Assembly: GCA_046351215.1 (NCBI GenBank)
Contig: JAXLYX010000011.1
Location: 186,001 to 250,000, forward strand
Origin: JAXLYX01 sp046351215
GTDB taxonomy: Bacteria; Myxococcota_A; Polyangia; Polyangiales; Houyiibacteriaceae
DNA: 64,000 nt
Direction: 5' to 3'
Shown here: positions 32,640-41,467 of the stretch, in pieces
How positions within the stretch are numbered: position 1 is the first letter of the stretch
Layout of the letters: each line of letters begins with the position of its first letter
The notes under the pieces: generated by a model
The model's input: the letters and a program-made list of their open reading frames with translations, nothing else
What the model was told of the DNA's origin: nothing
Databases searched by the model: none
Position numbers and translations under genes: made by a program

Positions 32640-32661
32640 GGCGCGCGGTCTCCCGCGCGCC
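32640..32661. terminator. Bidirectional terminator before proS end
   Basis: GGCGCGCGG (32640-32648) and CCGCGCGCC (32653-32661) form a perfect 9-bp stem with loop TCTC, between the convergent barrel gene and proS. On the minus strand it is followed by TTCGTCGTTCC, like the tail at 6885. Confidence 0.7.
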
Positions 32662-32690
32662 TCCCGTGCTCGCCACGAGGGGGCGTGCGC

Positions 32691-34427
32691 TCAGACGAGG
32701 TCGGGGACCAGCCGGCCGCCGAGGGAGACCACGAGGTCGCGGACGTGCGCCGCGGCGCCTTCCACGGGGATGTTGTGCGACTCCGTCTCGGTGCGCTTCT
32801 TCAGCTCGAGCTTGCCCTCGGCGAGGCCGCGGCCGCCGACGACGATGCGCAGCGGGATGCCGAGCAGGTCGGCGTCCTTGAACTTCACGCCGGGACGCTC
32901 GTTCCGATCGTCGAGCAGCGTGTCGACTCCGAGCGCGCGGAGCTCGTCGTAGAGCTTCGTCGCCGCCGAGACCAGCGCCTCGTCCTTGCCGAGCGGCACG
33001 ACGATGACGTGGTAGGGCGCGATCGACATCGGCCACTTGATGCCGTTCTCGTCGTGGTGCTGCTCGATCGCGGTCGCCATCAGGCGCGAGACGCCGATGC
33101 CGTAGCAGCCCATCACCATCGTGCGCTGCTCGCCCTTCTCGTCGAGGAAGTGGGCGCCCATCTTCGCGCTGTAGTGCGTGCCGAGGACGAAGATGTGGCC
33201 ACCCTCGATGCCGCGGTACGCTTCGAGATCCGCACCGCACTTCGGGCAGGAGTCGCCCGCGACGACCTGGCGGATCGGCGCGACCTCGCCGACGAAGTCG
33301 CGGCCGAAGTTCACGCCCGTGATGTGGTGATCGGTCTCGTTCGCGCCCGTGATCGCGTCGACGACGAGCGTCGCCTCCGGATCGACGATGATCTTCCGCC
33401 CGAAGCCGACGGGGCCGGCGTAGCCGATGGCGGCGCCGGTGGCGGCACGCACGTCGGCCTCGGAGGCGAGGAAGAGCTCGCGCACCCCGAGGAGCTTCGC
33501 GAGCTTGATCTCGTTCACCTCGCGGTCGCCGCGCACGACGGCCATCACGGTCTCGTCGCCGGCGGTGTAGAGGATGCACTTCAGCATCTTCTTCGCGCTG
33601 GCGTCGCCGCCGAGGAAGGCGACGACGTCGTCGATGCCGCCCTTGCCGGGCGTCTTCACCTTCGCGATCGGCGTGTCCGAGCGCGAGGCGATCGCGTTCG
33701 GCTCGGGCCACTGGGTCTCCGCCGCCTCGACGTTCGCCGCGTAGTCGCAGGCGACGCAGGTCACGATCGCGTCCTCGCCCGTCTGCGCGAGCACCTGGAA
33801 TTCCGCGCTCGTCGAGCCGCCCATCGCGCCCGAGTCCGCCTGGACGACGCGGTAGTCGAGCCCGACGCGCTTGAAGATGCGGTGGTAGGCCTCGCGCATC
33901 GTCGCGTAGCTGTGGAGCGCGCCGGCCTCGTCGACGTCGAAGGAGTACGCGTCCTTCATCGTGAACTCGCGGCAGCGGAGCAGGCCCGCGCGGGGACGCG
34001 GCTCGTCGCGGAACTTCGTCTGGATCTGGTAGAGGTTCAGCGGGAGCTGGCGGTAGCTCTTCACGTCCCGCCGCACCATGTCGGTGATGATCTCCTCGTG
34101 CGTCGGCCCGAGGTGGTAGTCGTTCCCGCGGCGGTCCTTGAGACGGAGCAGCGTGTCGCCGAACGTCTCCCAGCGGCCCGTCTCCTGGAAGTACTCGGCC
34201 GGGAGGATCGCCGGCATCAGGACCTCCTGCGCGCCCGCCCGGTTCATCTCGGTGCGGACGATGCTCGTGATGCGCTCGAGGACGCGGAAGCCGAGCGGCA
34301 GCATCTCGTAGATGCCGGCGCCGACCATGCGCACGTAGCCTCCGCGGAGCAGGAGGATGTGCGAGGGGGTCGTCGCGTCCTTGGGGACCTCGCGGAGCGA
34401 GGGGAGGAAGGCCTGGGAGTAACGCAT
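32691..34427 (-). CDS. proS: Prolyl-tRNA synthetase, bacterial type with editing insertion
   Basis: Class II aminoacyl-tRNA synthetase, 578 residues, the bacterial ProS length. Motif 1 surrounds LGFRVLERITSIVRTEMNRAGAQE, motif 2 is TKFRDEPRPRAGLLRCREF, and motif 3 lies in GCYGIGVSRLMATAIEQ. Between motifs 2 and 3 (about residues 220-380) is the YbaK-like editing insertion that clears Ala-tRNA(Pro). The C-terminal part is the anticodon-binding domain. The ATG at 34427 starts MRYSQAFLPSLREVPKDA, the family N-terminus. Single gene; it works with the ybaK product in proofreading. Confidence 0.97.
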   Translation of the reverse strand: MRYSQAFLPSLREVPKDATTPSHILLLRGGYVRMVGAGIYEMLPLGFRVLERITSIVRTEMNRAGAQEVLMPAILPAEYFQETGRWETFGDTLLRLKDRRGNDYHLGPTHEEIITDMVRRDVKSYRQLPLNLYQIQTKFRDEPRPRAGLLRCREFTMKDAYSFDVDEAGALHSYATMREAYHRIFKRVGLDYRVVQADSGAMGGSTSAEFQVLAQTGEDAIVTCVACDYAANVEAAETQWPEPNAIASRSDTPIAKVKTPGKGGIDDVVAFLGGDASAKKMLKCILYTAGDETVMAVVRGDREVNEIKLAKLLGVRELFLASEADVRAATGAAIGYAGPVGFGRKIIVDPEATLVVDAITGANETDHHITGVNFGRDFVGEVAPIRQVVAGDSCPKCGADLEAYRGIEGGHIFVLGTHYSAKMGAHFLDEKGEQRTMVMGCYGIGVSRLMATAIEQHHDENGIKWPMSIAPYHVIVVPLGKDEALVSAATKLYDELRALGVDTLLDDRNERPGVKFKDADLLGIPLRIVVGGRGLAEGKLELKKRTETESHNIPVEGAAAHVRDLVVSLGGRLVPDLV

Positions 34428-34509
34428 GGCGGCGCTTCTAGCAGGTTCCGGGGCCCGAGGGCAGACGGGGCCCGAGGGAAGCGACCCGGCCGCGTGCTAG
34501 CGTCCGCCG

Positions 34510-34914
34510 ATGACCGACGTCGACGACGGAGCAGGGGGGCTCTCGGGCATCCGGGAGGGGCGCGTCTCCCCCGTGGGATGGATCCCGGCCCTGGCGGTCG
34601 TTCCGGGCCTCCTCGTCGCCCGGTTCGGGCCCGCGGAATTCGGGTGGGTGGCGGCCCTCGTGCGCACCCTGGGAGTGGCTCTCGCGACCTGGGCGTGCCG
34701 GCGGACCTTGCCCGATTGGGTGGTCGGCCTCGGCCTCGTGGCCGTCCTCCTCGGGCCGCTGCTCGTCTACGCCCTCGCGGCCACGGAGCCGACGGCGCTG
34801 CTCGCCTTCCTCGCCGTCGGCAAGCGCTACGAGCTCCTGGTGTACGGCCGCATGGCCCTCGAGGTCGGTTGGTGGCTCGGCTTCGCGCCGCGTCGCGAGC
34901 CCGTCGCTCGCTGA
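34510..34914 (+). CDS. Small four-helix membrane protein
   Basis: A 134-residue protein with about four hydrophobic segments (around 22-40, 45-65, 70-92 and 98-125), short loops and a basic C-terminus. No family recognised. The ATG follows CGTCCGCCG with no clear ribosome-binding site. It is divergent from proS and convergent with the next gene. Confidence 0.55.
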   Translation: MTDVDDGAGGLSGIREGRVSPVGWIPALAVVPGLLVARFGPAEFGWVAALVRTLGVALATWACRRTLPDWVVGLGLVAVLLGPLLVYALAATEPTALLAFLAVGKRYELLVYGRMALEVGWWLGFAPRREPVAR

Positions 34915-34926
34915 AACGGCCCGATC

Positions 34927-36555
34927 TCAGATCTCGAAGGCCATCGCCTCGAGACGCGCCTCTTCGCGCAGGCGCAGGACGTCGGCGGCGAAGCGTGCGG
35001 CGTCGGCCTCGATCGACTCGTCCGTGAGCTGGATGCGGCTCGCGACGAGCGCGGGCGCCGCGCCCACCGTGTGCTCGAGCCCCTCCGCGAGCTCGCGGAG
35101 GCGGTGATCGAGCTCCGCGAGATCCACCTCGGTCTCCTTCACGAGGCGACGGAACGTCTCGTCCCGGACCGCCTCGAGGGTGGCGGCCACGTCCGACGCC
35201 ACGATCTCCGGGAACATCCGCGCATAGGCGACGAGGTTGCGCCAGAGCTCCGTGGCGGTGAACGGATCGGGGCGATGGCCGCGGAGGTCGTTCGTCGTCA
35301 TCTCGAGGTAGCGCCACGCGGTGCGGTACTTCGCGATCTCGACCTGGTAGCGCATCTCGCGCTCGCGCGGCCAGAGCCGGTGGGCGAGCGAGTGCTCGTG
35401 CTGCGTCGCGACGTCGGCGAGCGCGGTGCTCGACTCGGGCAGCTTCAGGAAGAACGCGTGGGCGATCCGCTGGGCCAGCGAGAGCAGCTCCGGGCTCGCG
35501 AGTCTCCGCCGCATGCGGTCCATCGCGCGCTGCACCAGCATGTCGGCCTGCAGCACGGTGATGTCCGTGGCCTCGTCGAGCGAGCGCGCGTAGTCGGCCG
35601 CCCACTCGACCAGCTGCTGGCGATGGTGCTCGAGGATGGCCTGCATCTGCTGCGGCGCGCTCTTCTCGGTGTTCCGGAGCAGCCGCAGGTTCCGCCGCGA
35701 CCGGAGGAAGAGGTAGAGGAAGAGGATGGTGTAGATGAGGCCGTAGCCGCCGAGCCAGAGGGCGAAGCCGATCAGCGTGTGGATGTTCGCGTTGACGAAG
35801 TCGACCACGGGGCCCGGGCCGTGCACGTCGAGGCGATGCGCGATCACCCGCTCCGAGAGGGCGATCAGCTTCGGGCGGATGCGGAAGGCGATGTCGAAGG
35901 CGATCGCGGCGACGACGAGCACGAGCAGCGAGACGCGCCGGAAGAGCACGGAGGCCGGGACCGCCGCGTTCTGCGACATTCTGGCGACGTGCGCCGAGCT
36001 GTAGACCACGTCGGCCGGTCCGAGGAGGAAGGCGAGCAGGCGCCTCACGAGGCCGTAGCGCGAGCGGACCTCGAGCCGGAACAGATCGGATTCGGGAGGT
36101 CTCGGCAAGCCGAGCGGACGGAACTCGGGTCGGATGGTCACGTGGATCGCCTGGCCCCGGGGCCGAGCGACCGTCAGCACGTCGACGGTGAAGTCGGGCG
36201 AAGGCTGCTCCTCGCCCGAGAGCATGCGCACGAAGAGGGGCTTCACCGCGCGGCGGCTCGCCCGGATCGACTCGAGGAGGCCGGCGAGCTCCCGCTCCCG
36301 CGCCTCGACGTAGGCGACGGGGGAGTCGCCGCCCCGACCGCCGGTGGCCTCCGACCACGACGAGTCCGCGGCTCGATCCCAACGGATGAGCACGGTCTCG
36401 GTCGTCTCGCGGAGCCGCTCGAGGGCGCGCTCGACCATGCGTCGCTGGATCTTCCGGAACTGCAGGAACCACACGACCTTGTGCGCGAAGTACCCGAGGG
36501 CGAGCACCATCGCGACGTAGAAGACCGTCTGGAAGACCTGACCTGCCGACTCCAT
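34927..36555 (-). CDS. Membrane protein with long helical cytoplasmic region, function unknown
   Basis: A 542-residue protein. The open frame begins at 37026, but the first sensible residues are MESAGQVFQTVFYVAMVLALG (ATG at 36555), a membrane segment. A basic region follows, then a beta-rich soluble domain (about 95-165), membrane segments near 205-225 and 245-275 (HTLIGFALWLGGYGLIYTIL), and about 260 residues of charged helix that could be coiled coil (LRNTEKSAPQQMQAILEHHRQQ onward). No known domain. Alone on its strand here, divergent from the Dabb-type gene. Confidence 0.65.
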   Translation of the reverse strand: MESAGQVFQTVFYVAMVLALGYFAHKVVWFLQFRKIQRRMVERALERLRETTETVLIRWDRAADSSWSEATGGRGGDSPVAYVEARERELAGLLESIRASRRAVKPLFVRMLSGEEQPSPDFTVDVLTVARPRGQAIHVTIRPEFRPLGLPRPPESDLFRLEVRSRYGLVRRLLAFLLGPADVVYSSAHVARMSQNAAVPASVLFRRVSLLVLVVAAIAFDIAFRIRPKLIALSERVIAHRLDVHGPGPVVDFVNANIHTLIGFALWLGGYGLIYTILFLYLFLRSRRNLRLLRNTEKSAPQQMQAILEHHRQQLVEWAADYARSLDEATDITVLQADMLVQRAMDRMRRRLASPELLSLAQRIAHAFFLKLPESSTALADVATQHEHSLAHRLWPREREMRYQVEIAKYRTAWRYLEMTTNDLRGHRPDPFTATELWRNLVAYARMFPEIVASDVAATLEAVRDETFRRLVKETEVDLAELDHRLRELAEGLEHTVGAAPALVASRIQLTDESIEADAARFAADVLRLREEARLEAMAFEI

Positions 36556-36654
36556 CGACCGACGGGGGGTACCACTCCGGGCCCCAGGGGTCGAGGGGCG
36601 AGTTCCGCGGCCGTCGTCGACGGAGGCCGCGCGGTGGCGTAGCCTCCCCGGGCC

Positions 36655-36951
36655 ATGATCGAACGGATCGTTCTCTTCAAGCTCAAGCCGACCCACGCGA
36701 GCCCCGAGTCGCGCGCTCGCTTCGCCTCGGCCCTCGCCGAGGCGCTGCGGGGAACGCTGGACGCCTCGGTCGGGGTCCCGGCGGATGCCGCGGCCGAGAA
36801 GTCCTGGGACCTCTCGGTCGTCGTCCGTCACGAGACCCTCGAGGTCGCCCAGGCCTTCGACCCGGTCGCGGCGCTGTCGGAGGCCTCCGGGGTCCCGGCC
36901 GGGGACCTCGTCGAGGTCACGAAGTCCTGGGTGTTCCGGCAGCCGAACTGA
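36655..36951 (+). CDS. Dabb-family (stress-responsive A/B barrel) protein
   Basis: A 98-residue single-domain protein. MIERIVLFKLKPTHASPES at the N-terminus, the central WDLSVVVRHETLEVAQAF, and the C-terminal VTKSWVF fit the dimeric alpha/beta-barrel Dabb fold. Members include plant stress proteins and small enzymes; activity cannot be predicted. It lies 73 bases before the acyl-CoA synthetase on the same strand and may share its transcript. Confidence 0.75.
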   Translation: MIERIVLFKLKPTHASPESRARFASALAEALRGTLDASVGVPADAAAEKSWDLSVVVRHETLEVAQAFDPVAALSEASGVPAGDLVEVTKSWVFRQPN

Positions 36952-37024
36952 GCCCCCGCGGAGGCTCGGGGCGAGAGGCATCCCCCCTCGACCGCCGGGA
37001 TGGGCCATGCCATGGTCCCGCGCC

Positions 37025-38869
37025 ATGAAGACGGGTACGGGGCCGAGGACGCTTGTCCATCAGATCGAGCACTGGGCGCAGGTCAAACCGAGCCGCACGG
37101 CGCTCCACGGAAAGAAGAGCGGACGCTGGTACGCGGTCACGTGGGCCGAGTACTGGCAGAACGTCCGCGCCATCGGCAAGGCGCTGATCGCGCTCGGTCA
37201 CGAGCCGGGCGAGTGCGTCGCGTTCATGGGCGCCAACGATCCCCGCTGGGTCGAGTACCAGTTCGGAACGCAGGCGGCGCACGGCGTCCCGGCGCCGATC
37301 TACGTCACGAACACGAAGGAGCAGGCGGCCTTCATCGTGCGCAACGCGGACGCGAAGATCCTCGTCTGCGACGACGAGAAGAACCTCGCGAAGCTCCTCG
37401 AGGCCGAGAAGGAAGGCCTCTTCCCGAGGCTCGGCGCGATCCTCACGTTCGACGCCGTTCCCCAGGCGAAGGACGATCCGCGCATCAAGTCCTTCGACGA
37501 GGTCGTCGCGCTCGGCCGCGCCGAGGACGATCTCGAGATCGAGCGGCGCATGGCGGCCCTCACCGGCGACGAGACCTGCATCCTCATCTACACGTCGGGC
37601 ACGACGGGCACGCCGAAGGGCGTCCAGATCACCCACGCCGGTCAGCTGATGATCGGGCACGCCGTCCTCGGCATGTATCCCGAGATGAAGCAGGACGGTC
37701 GGTACCACTGCATCAGCTACCTCCCGCTCTGCCACCAGGCCGAGCAGCTCCTCACGAACGTCTGCAGCCTGATGACCGGCGGCGAGGTGTATTTCTGCCC
37801 GGATCTGCAGCAGATCCGCGATTACCTCGTCGACGTGCGTCCCACCGTCTTCCTCGGCGTCCCGCGCGTCTGGGAGAAGTTCGAGATGGCGCTCCGGGGC
37901 AAGCTCGGCCAGGCGACCGGCGTGAAGGCGAAGCTCGCCGATTGGTGCATGCGCACCGAGCTCGCCTGCTTCCGCGAGCAGGTCGAGACCGAGAACCCCG
38001 CGTACATGCCGACCTCGCGGCGCATCGCGCGCAAGCTCGTGGTCGACAAGGTGAAGCAGGCCCTCGGCCTCGATCGCCTCGAGATCGCGATCACGGGCTC
38101 GGCTCCGATCGCGCCGAGCACGCAGGAGTTCTTCGCCTCGCTCGGCATCACGATCTACGAGGCCTACGGGCTCTCGGAGACGAGCGGCGTCGCGACGATC
38201 ACCGACCGCAGGAAGCCCCGCTTCGGCACGGTCGGTCGCCCGCTCCCCGGCGTCGAGGTCCGCATCTCCAAGGAGGGCGAGATCCAGATGCGCGGCGCGA
38301 ACAACACGAGCGGCTACTTCCACCTCCCGAACGAGTCGAAGGAGCTCTACACCGAGGACGGCTGGCTCAAGTCCGGCGACCTCGGCGCCTTCGACGACGA
38401 GGGGAACCTCGTGATCACGGGCCGCATCAAGGAGCTCATCATCACCGCCGGCGGCAAGAACGTCGCGCCGGTCGAGCTCGAGAACTACATCAAGTCGATC
38501 CCGGGGCTCGGCCACGTGGTCGTCGTCGGCGACCGGCAGCCCTACCTCTGCGCCCTCGTCACGCTGAGCCCGGAGACGGTCTCGGAGCTCTGCAAGAAGG
38601 CCGGTGTGCCCGAGGGCAACATCGCCGAGGTCAGCCAGCAGAAGAAGGTGCGCAAGTACGTCGAGGAGCAGATCGAGAAGGTCTGCAACGCGAAGGTCGC
38701 GCGCTACCAGACCATCAAGAAGTTCGAGATCTTCCCGCACGAGTTCAGCGTCGACGGCGGGGAGCTGACGGCGACGATGAAGCTCCGGCGCAACGTCATC
38801 AACGACAAGTACGCCGACGTGATCGCGGGCTTCTACGTCGGGGCCCACACGCCTTCGGCGGAGGCCTGA
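37025..38869 (+). CDS. Long-chain fatty-acid-CoA ligase (AMP-binding family)
   Basis: Activates fatty acids to acyl-CoA through acyl-AMP. 614 residues from the ATG at 37025 (MKTGTGPRTLVHQIEHWAQ); an in-frame ATG at 37010 is possible. Motifs: P-loop-like YTSGTTGTPKGV, the YEAYGLSETSG A5-type motif, GWLKSGDLGAFDDEGNLVITGRIKE, and a C-terminal lysine in ELTATMKLRR. The length and AFMGANDPRWVEYQFGTQAAH segment match the FadD15/ACSBG-like long-chain group rather than acetyl-CoA synthetase. A second acyl-CoA synthetase is at 55.5-57.1 kb. Confidence 0.92.
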   Translation: MKTGTGPRTLVHQIEHWAQVKPSRTALHGKKSGRWYAVTWAEYWQNVRAIGKALIALGHEPGECVAFMGANDPRWVEYQFGTQAAHGVPAPIYVTNTKEQAAFIVRNADAKILVCDDEKNLAKLLEAEKEGLFPRLGAILTFDAVPQAKDDPRIKSFDEVVALGRAEDDLEIERRMAALTGDETCILIYTSGTTGTPKGVQITHAGQLMIGHAVLGMYPEMKQDGRYHCISYLPLCHQAEQLLTNVCSLMTGGEVYFCPDLQQIRDYLVDVRPTVFLGVPRVWEKFEMALRGKLGQATGVKAKLADWCMRTELACFREQVETENPAYMPTSRRIARKLVVDKVKQALGLDRLEIAITGSAPIAPSTQEFFASLGITIYEAYGLSETSGVATITDRRKPRFGTVGRPLPGVEVRISKEGEIQMRGANNTSGYFHLPNESKELYTEDGWLKSGDLGAFDDEGNLVITGRIKELIITAGGKNVAPVELENYIKSIPGLGHVVVVGDRQPYLCALVTLSPETVSELCKKAGVPEGNIAEVSQQKKVRKYVEEQIEKVCNAKVARYQTIKKFEIFPHEFSVDGGELTATMKLRRNVINDKYADVIAGFYVGAHTPSAEA

Positions 38870-38890
38870 GCGCCGAGGAAGCCCGGCGAC

Positions 38891-38922
38891 GACGCCCCGA
38901 GACCTCCGGGTCCCGGGGCGTC
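38891..38922. terminator. Bidirectional terminator after acyl-CoA synthetase
   Basis: GACGCCCCG-A-GACC and GGTC-C-CGGGGCGTC (38891-38922) form a 13-bp stem with a single mismatch and loop TCCG, between the convergent acyl-CoA synthetase and kinase genes. Confidence 0.7.
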
Positions 38923-38927
38923 CGACC

Positions 38928-39782
38928 TCAGGGCAACCGAGCGAGGCGCGCACGCATGCGCTCGAGCACCTCGGGCTGACGCTCCCCGAACGCGGCGAGC
39001 CAGGGGATGACCTGGAGATTGCGCACGAGCACGAGCTCTTCCACGAGCGCGGCATCGGCGTCCCCGTCGTAGGCCCGCATCGCGGCCTCGACGAAGGCGT
39101 TCTCCTCGCCGAACGTCCGCGCGCGGGAGACGAACGTCGCCAGATCCCACTCGACCGGGCCGAGGAACGCGTCCTCCCAATCCGTGAGGACCGCGCCCCG
39201 CGAGGTCGAGAGCACGTTGCCGAGGTGCGCGTCGCCGTGGACGGCCTGGAAGGAGGCGGTGCGCGAGCGCGCCGACGCGACGATGCGCTCGCCGCGCTCC
39301 CATGCGCGCTCGAGCCTCGCGAGCTCGTCCCGCGTCATCACGCCGCTCGTCCGCGCGCGCTCCTTGACCGAGCGGGCCTCATCCCAGGCTCCCCACGTAG
39401 GCAGGCGGTCGTGGGGGTAGGCCCGCAGGCGTCGGTGGACGTCGGCGAGCCGGCGGCCCACCTCGTCGGGCTCGAGCTCGCCCTCGAGCGTCTCCCGCGT
39501 CCAGAACGAGATCACGAGGCCTGCCCGCTCGAAGGGGCCCGCGGGGATCGCGGTCGTCGGGGTGGTGACGAAGGCGCCGGCCTCGGCCAGGAAACGCGAG
39601 ACCTCGACCTCGCGCCGCAGCCACGCGAGCCCGACGCGCGCGAGCGAGGTCGCCATGGCGATGCGGGCCACCACGGCGTGGGGCTCGAGCGCGACGACGA
39701 GGTGGCTCCGGTCGGCGAGCACGCGCGGCTCGGAGGCGAGCCCGAGCTCGCGCGCGAGCGCTGCGGCCTCGGCGACCGCCAC
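38928..39782 (-). CDS. Aminoglycoside-phosphotransferase-fold kinase
   Basis: A 284-residue small-molecule kinase of the APH/choline-kinase fold. The Brenner motif is VHGDAHLGNVL and the metal motif is VLTDWEDAFLGPVEWDLA. The family has many substrates (choline, homoserine, antibiotics, fructosamines); none is indicated here, and resistance should not be assumed. The proposed GTG start at 39782 lies 14 bases after the purC stop, so the two are co-transcribed. No ATG is available at the N-terminus, so the start is uncertain. Confidence 0.8.
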   Translation of the reverse strand: MAVAEAAALARELGLASEPRVLADRSHLVVALEPHAVVARIAMATSLARVGLAWLRREVEVSRFLAEAGAFVTTPTTAIPAGPFERAGLVISFWTRETLEGELEPDEVGRRLADVHRRLRAYPHDRLPTWGAWDEARSVKERARTSGVMTRDELARLERAWERGERIVASARSRTASFQAVHGDAHLGNVLSTSRGAVLTDWEDAFLGPVEWDLATFVSRARTFGEENAFVEAAMRAYDGDADAALVEELVLVRNLQVIPWLAAFGERQPEVLERMRARLARLP

Positions 39783-39796
39783 GTCGTTCGCGACCG

Positions 39797-40762
39797 TCAG
39801 AGGCCGAGATTCCGGTGGATGCGCGGGAGCGGCGTCTCGAGGTTCGGCACGAAGGGCGTCCCGCGGATCACGTCGCAGGCCTCGATGTACCGGCGCGCGG
39901 CCTCGACGCGGACGTCGTCGGGGATCGTCGGCACCGGGCCGTCGCCCTTGTAGCCGATGTCCGCGAGGAAGCGGCGGACGTACTCCTTGTCGAACGACTC
40001 CGGGTTCGCACCCGACTCGAAGCGCTCGCCGTACGTGCTCGAGTACCAGTAGCGCGAGGAGTCCGGCGTGTGGATCTCGTCGATGACGACGATGCGGCCG
40101 TCCTTCGTCTTGCCGAACTCGTACTTCGTGTCGACGAGGATCAGGCCTCGCTTCGCGCAGACCTCCTGGCCGTGGCGGAAGAGCGCCATCGCGTAGGCGG
40201 CCGCCTCGTCGAAGTCGCGCGCCGAGATCTTGCCCATCGCGAGGATCTCCTCGCGCGAGGCGGAGACGTCGTGGTCTCCCTTCTCGGCCTTCGTGCTCGG
40301 CGTGAGGATCGGCTCGGGGAGCTTCTCGTGCTTGCGCAGGCCCTCGGGGAGCCGGTGTCCGCAGAAGACGCGCTCGCCCCGCTCGTAGTGCGTCCAGATG
40401 CTCGTCGAGGTCACGCCGGTCAGGTAGGCGCGCACGACCATCTCGACCGGCAGCGGCTCGCACTCGACGCCGATCATCACGTTGGGATCGGGCACGTCGA
40501 GCACGTGGTTCGGGACGATCGACTTCGTCTCCGCGAACCACCACGCCGCGATCTGGTTCAGCACCTGGCCCTTGAAGGGGAGGGTGCCGAGCACGCGATC
40601 GAAGGCACTGATGCGGTCGGTGACGACGAGGATGCGGCGGCCGTCCTTCGTCGAGTAATTGTCCCGGACCTTGCCCTCGTACTTCGTCCCGAGCGCGTCG
40701 AGATCGGAGTGGTCGAGGGTGAGCGAGAGCCCTTGCTTCAGGGTGTCGACGGAGACGGTCAC
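39797..40762 (-). CDS. purC: SAICAR synthase (PurC)
   Basis: Purine pathway enzyme joining CAIR and aspartate with ATP. The protein is 321 residues, the longer Ade1-like form rather than the 240-residue E. coli type. Visible are GKVRDNYSTKDGRRILVVTDRISAFD, VMIGVECEPLPVEMVVRAYLTG, and LVDTKYEFGKTKDGRIVVIDEIHTPDSSR. The start is GTG at 40762 (MTVSVDTLKQG). It is the first gene of a two-gene unit with the kinase and is divergent from the NUDIX gene. Confidence 0.96.
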   Translation of the reverse strand: MTVSVDTLKQGLSLTLDHSDLDALGTKYEGKVRDNYSTKDGRRILVVTDRISAFDRVLGTLPFKGQVLNQIAAWWFAETKSIVPNHVLDVPDPNVMIGVECEPLPVEMVVRAYLTGVTSTSIWTHYERGERVFCGHRLPEGLRKHEKLPEPILTPSTKAEKGDHDVSASREEILAMGKISARDFDEAAAYAMALFRHGQEVCAKRGLILVDTKYEFGKTKDGRIVVIDEIHTPDSSRYWYSSTYGERFESGANPESFDKEYVRRFLADIGYKGDGPVPTIPDDVRVEAARRYIEACDVIRGTPFVPNLETPLPRIHRNLGL

Positions 40763-40876
40763 GACGAGCCTCCCAGGGCCCGAGGGCCACGGAATCGGGC
40801 GGCGAACCTAGCACCCCGTCCCGGAGGGGGCCATCCCACCATTGACGGAGCCTCCGCCCGGTACTACCCGTGCGGC

Positions 40877-41461
40877 ATGACCCGCGTCGGGCTCGAGGAC
40901 ATCGCCGACAGGCTCGGACGGAAGCCCCCGTCGCTGCTCGGTCGCGCCGAGGACACGCGTCAGGCGGCGGTGGCCGCGATCCTCCGCGCGGCCCGTGGGG
41001 AGCCCGAGGTGCTTCTCATCCGGCGTGCGGAGCATCCGCGCGACCCGTGGTCCGGTCACATGGCCTTCCCGGGAGGCCGGCACGATCCGAGCGATCCCGA
41101 CCTGCTCGACACGGCCCGCCGCGAGACCCTCGAGGAGCTCGGCCTCGACCTCGGCCGGCACGCGCGGCTCCTCGGCATGCTCGACGAGATCGAGGCCATC
41201 GCCCGTGGGCGAAGGACCGGCATGGTGATCCGTCCCTACGTCTTCGCCCTCGAGGAGGAGCCCGAGCTCGCTCCGAACGCCGAGGTCGCCGAGGTCGTCT
41301 GGGCCCCGCTCGCGCCGATGCTGCGCGGAGAGAACGCGACGACGCTCCCGTATCGAAGGGACGGTCTCGATCTCGTGCTCCCGGGGTACGATGTCGGCGG
41401 CCGCGTCGTCTGGGGGCTGACGTACGAGATGCTCCAGCGGCTCTTCTCCCTCCTCCGGTAG
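40877..41461 (+). CDS. NUDIX hydrolase, CoA-pyrophosphatase type
   Basis: A 194-residue hydrolase of nucleoside diphosphates linked to other groups; sequence pattern (RAEHPRDPWSGHMAFPGGRHDPSD) is that of the NudL/PCD1 coenzyme A diphosphatase subgroup. The NUDIX box reads GGRHDPSDPDLLDTARRETLEELG with Asp replacing the first Glu, common in this subgroup. The ATG at 40877 follows CCCGTGCGGC, without a strong ribosome-binding site; the frame is open much further upstream as purC antisense. Six bases separate it from the next lipoprotein gene. Confidence 0.88.
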   Translation: MTRVGLEDIADRLGRKPPSLLGRAEDTRQAAVAAILRAARGEPEVLLIRRAEHPRDPWSGHMAFPGGRHDPSDPDLLDTARRETLEELGLDLGRHARLLGMLDEIEAIARGRRTGMVIRPYVFALEEEPELAPNAEVAEVVWAPLAPMLRGENATTLPYRRDGLDLVLPGYDVGGRVVWGLTYEMLQRLFSLLR

Positions 41462-41467
41462 GTCCCG

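Noticed and set aside
38928..39782. Antibiotic resistance gene (aminoglycoside phosphotransferase)
   Set aside because: The fold is shared by many metabolic kinases, and location beside purC gives no support for resistance.
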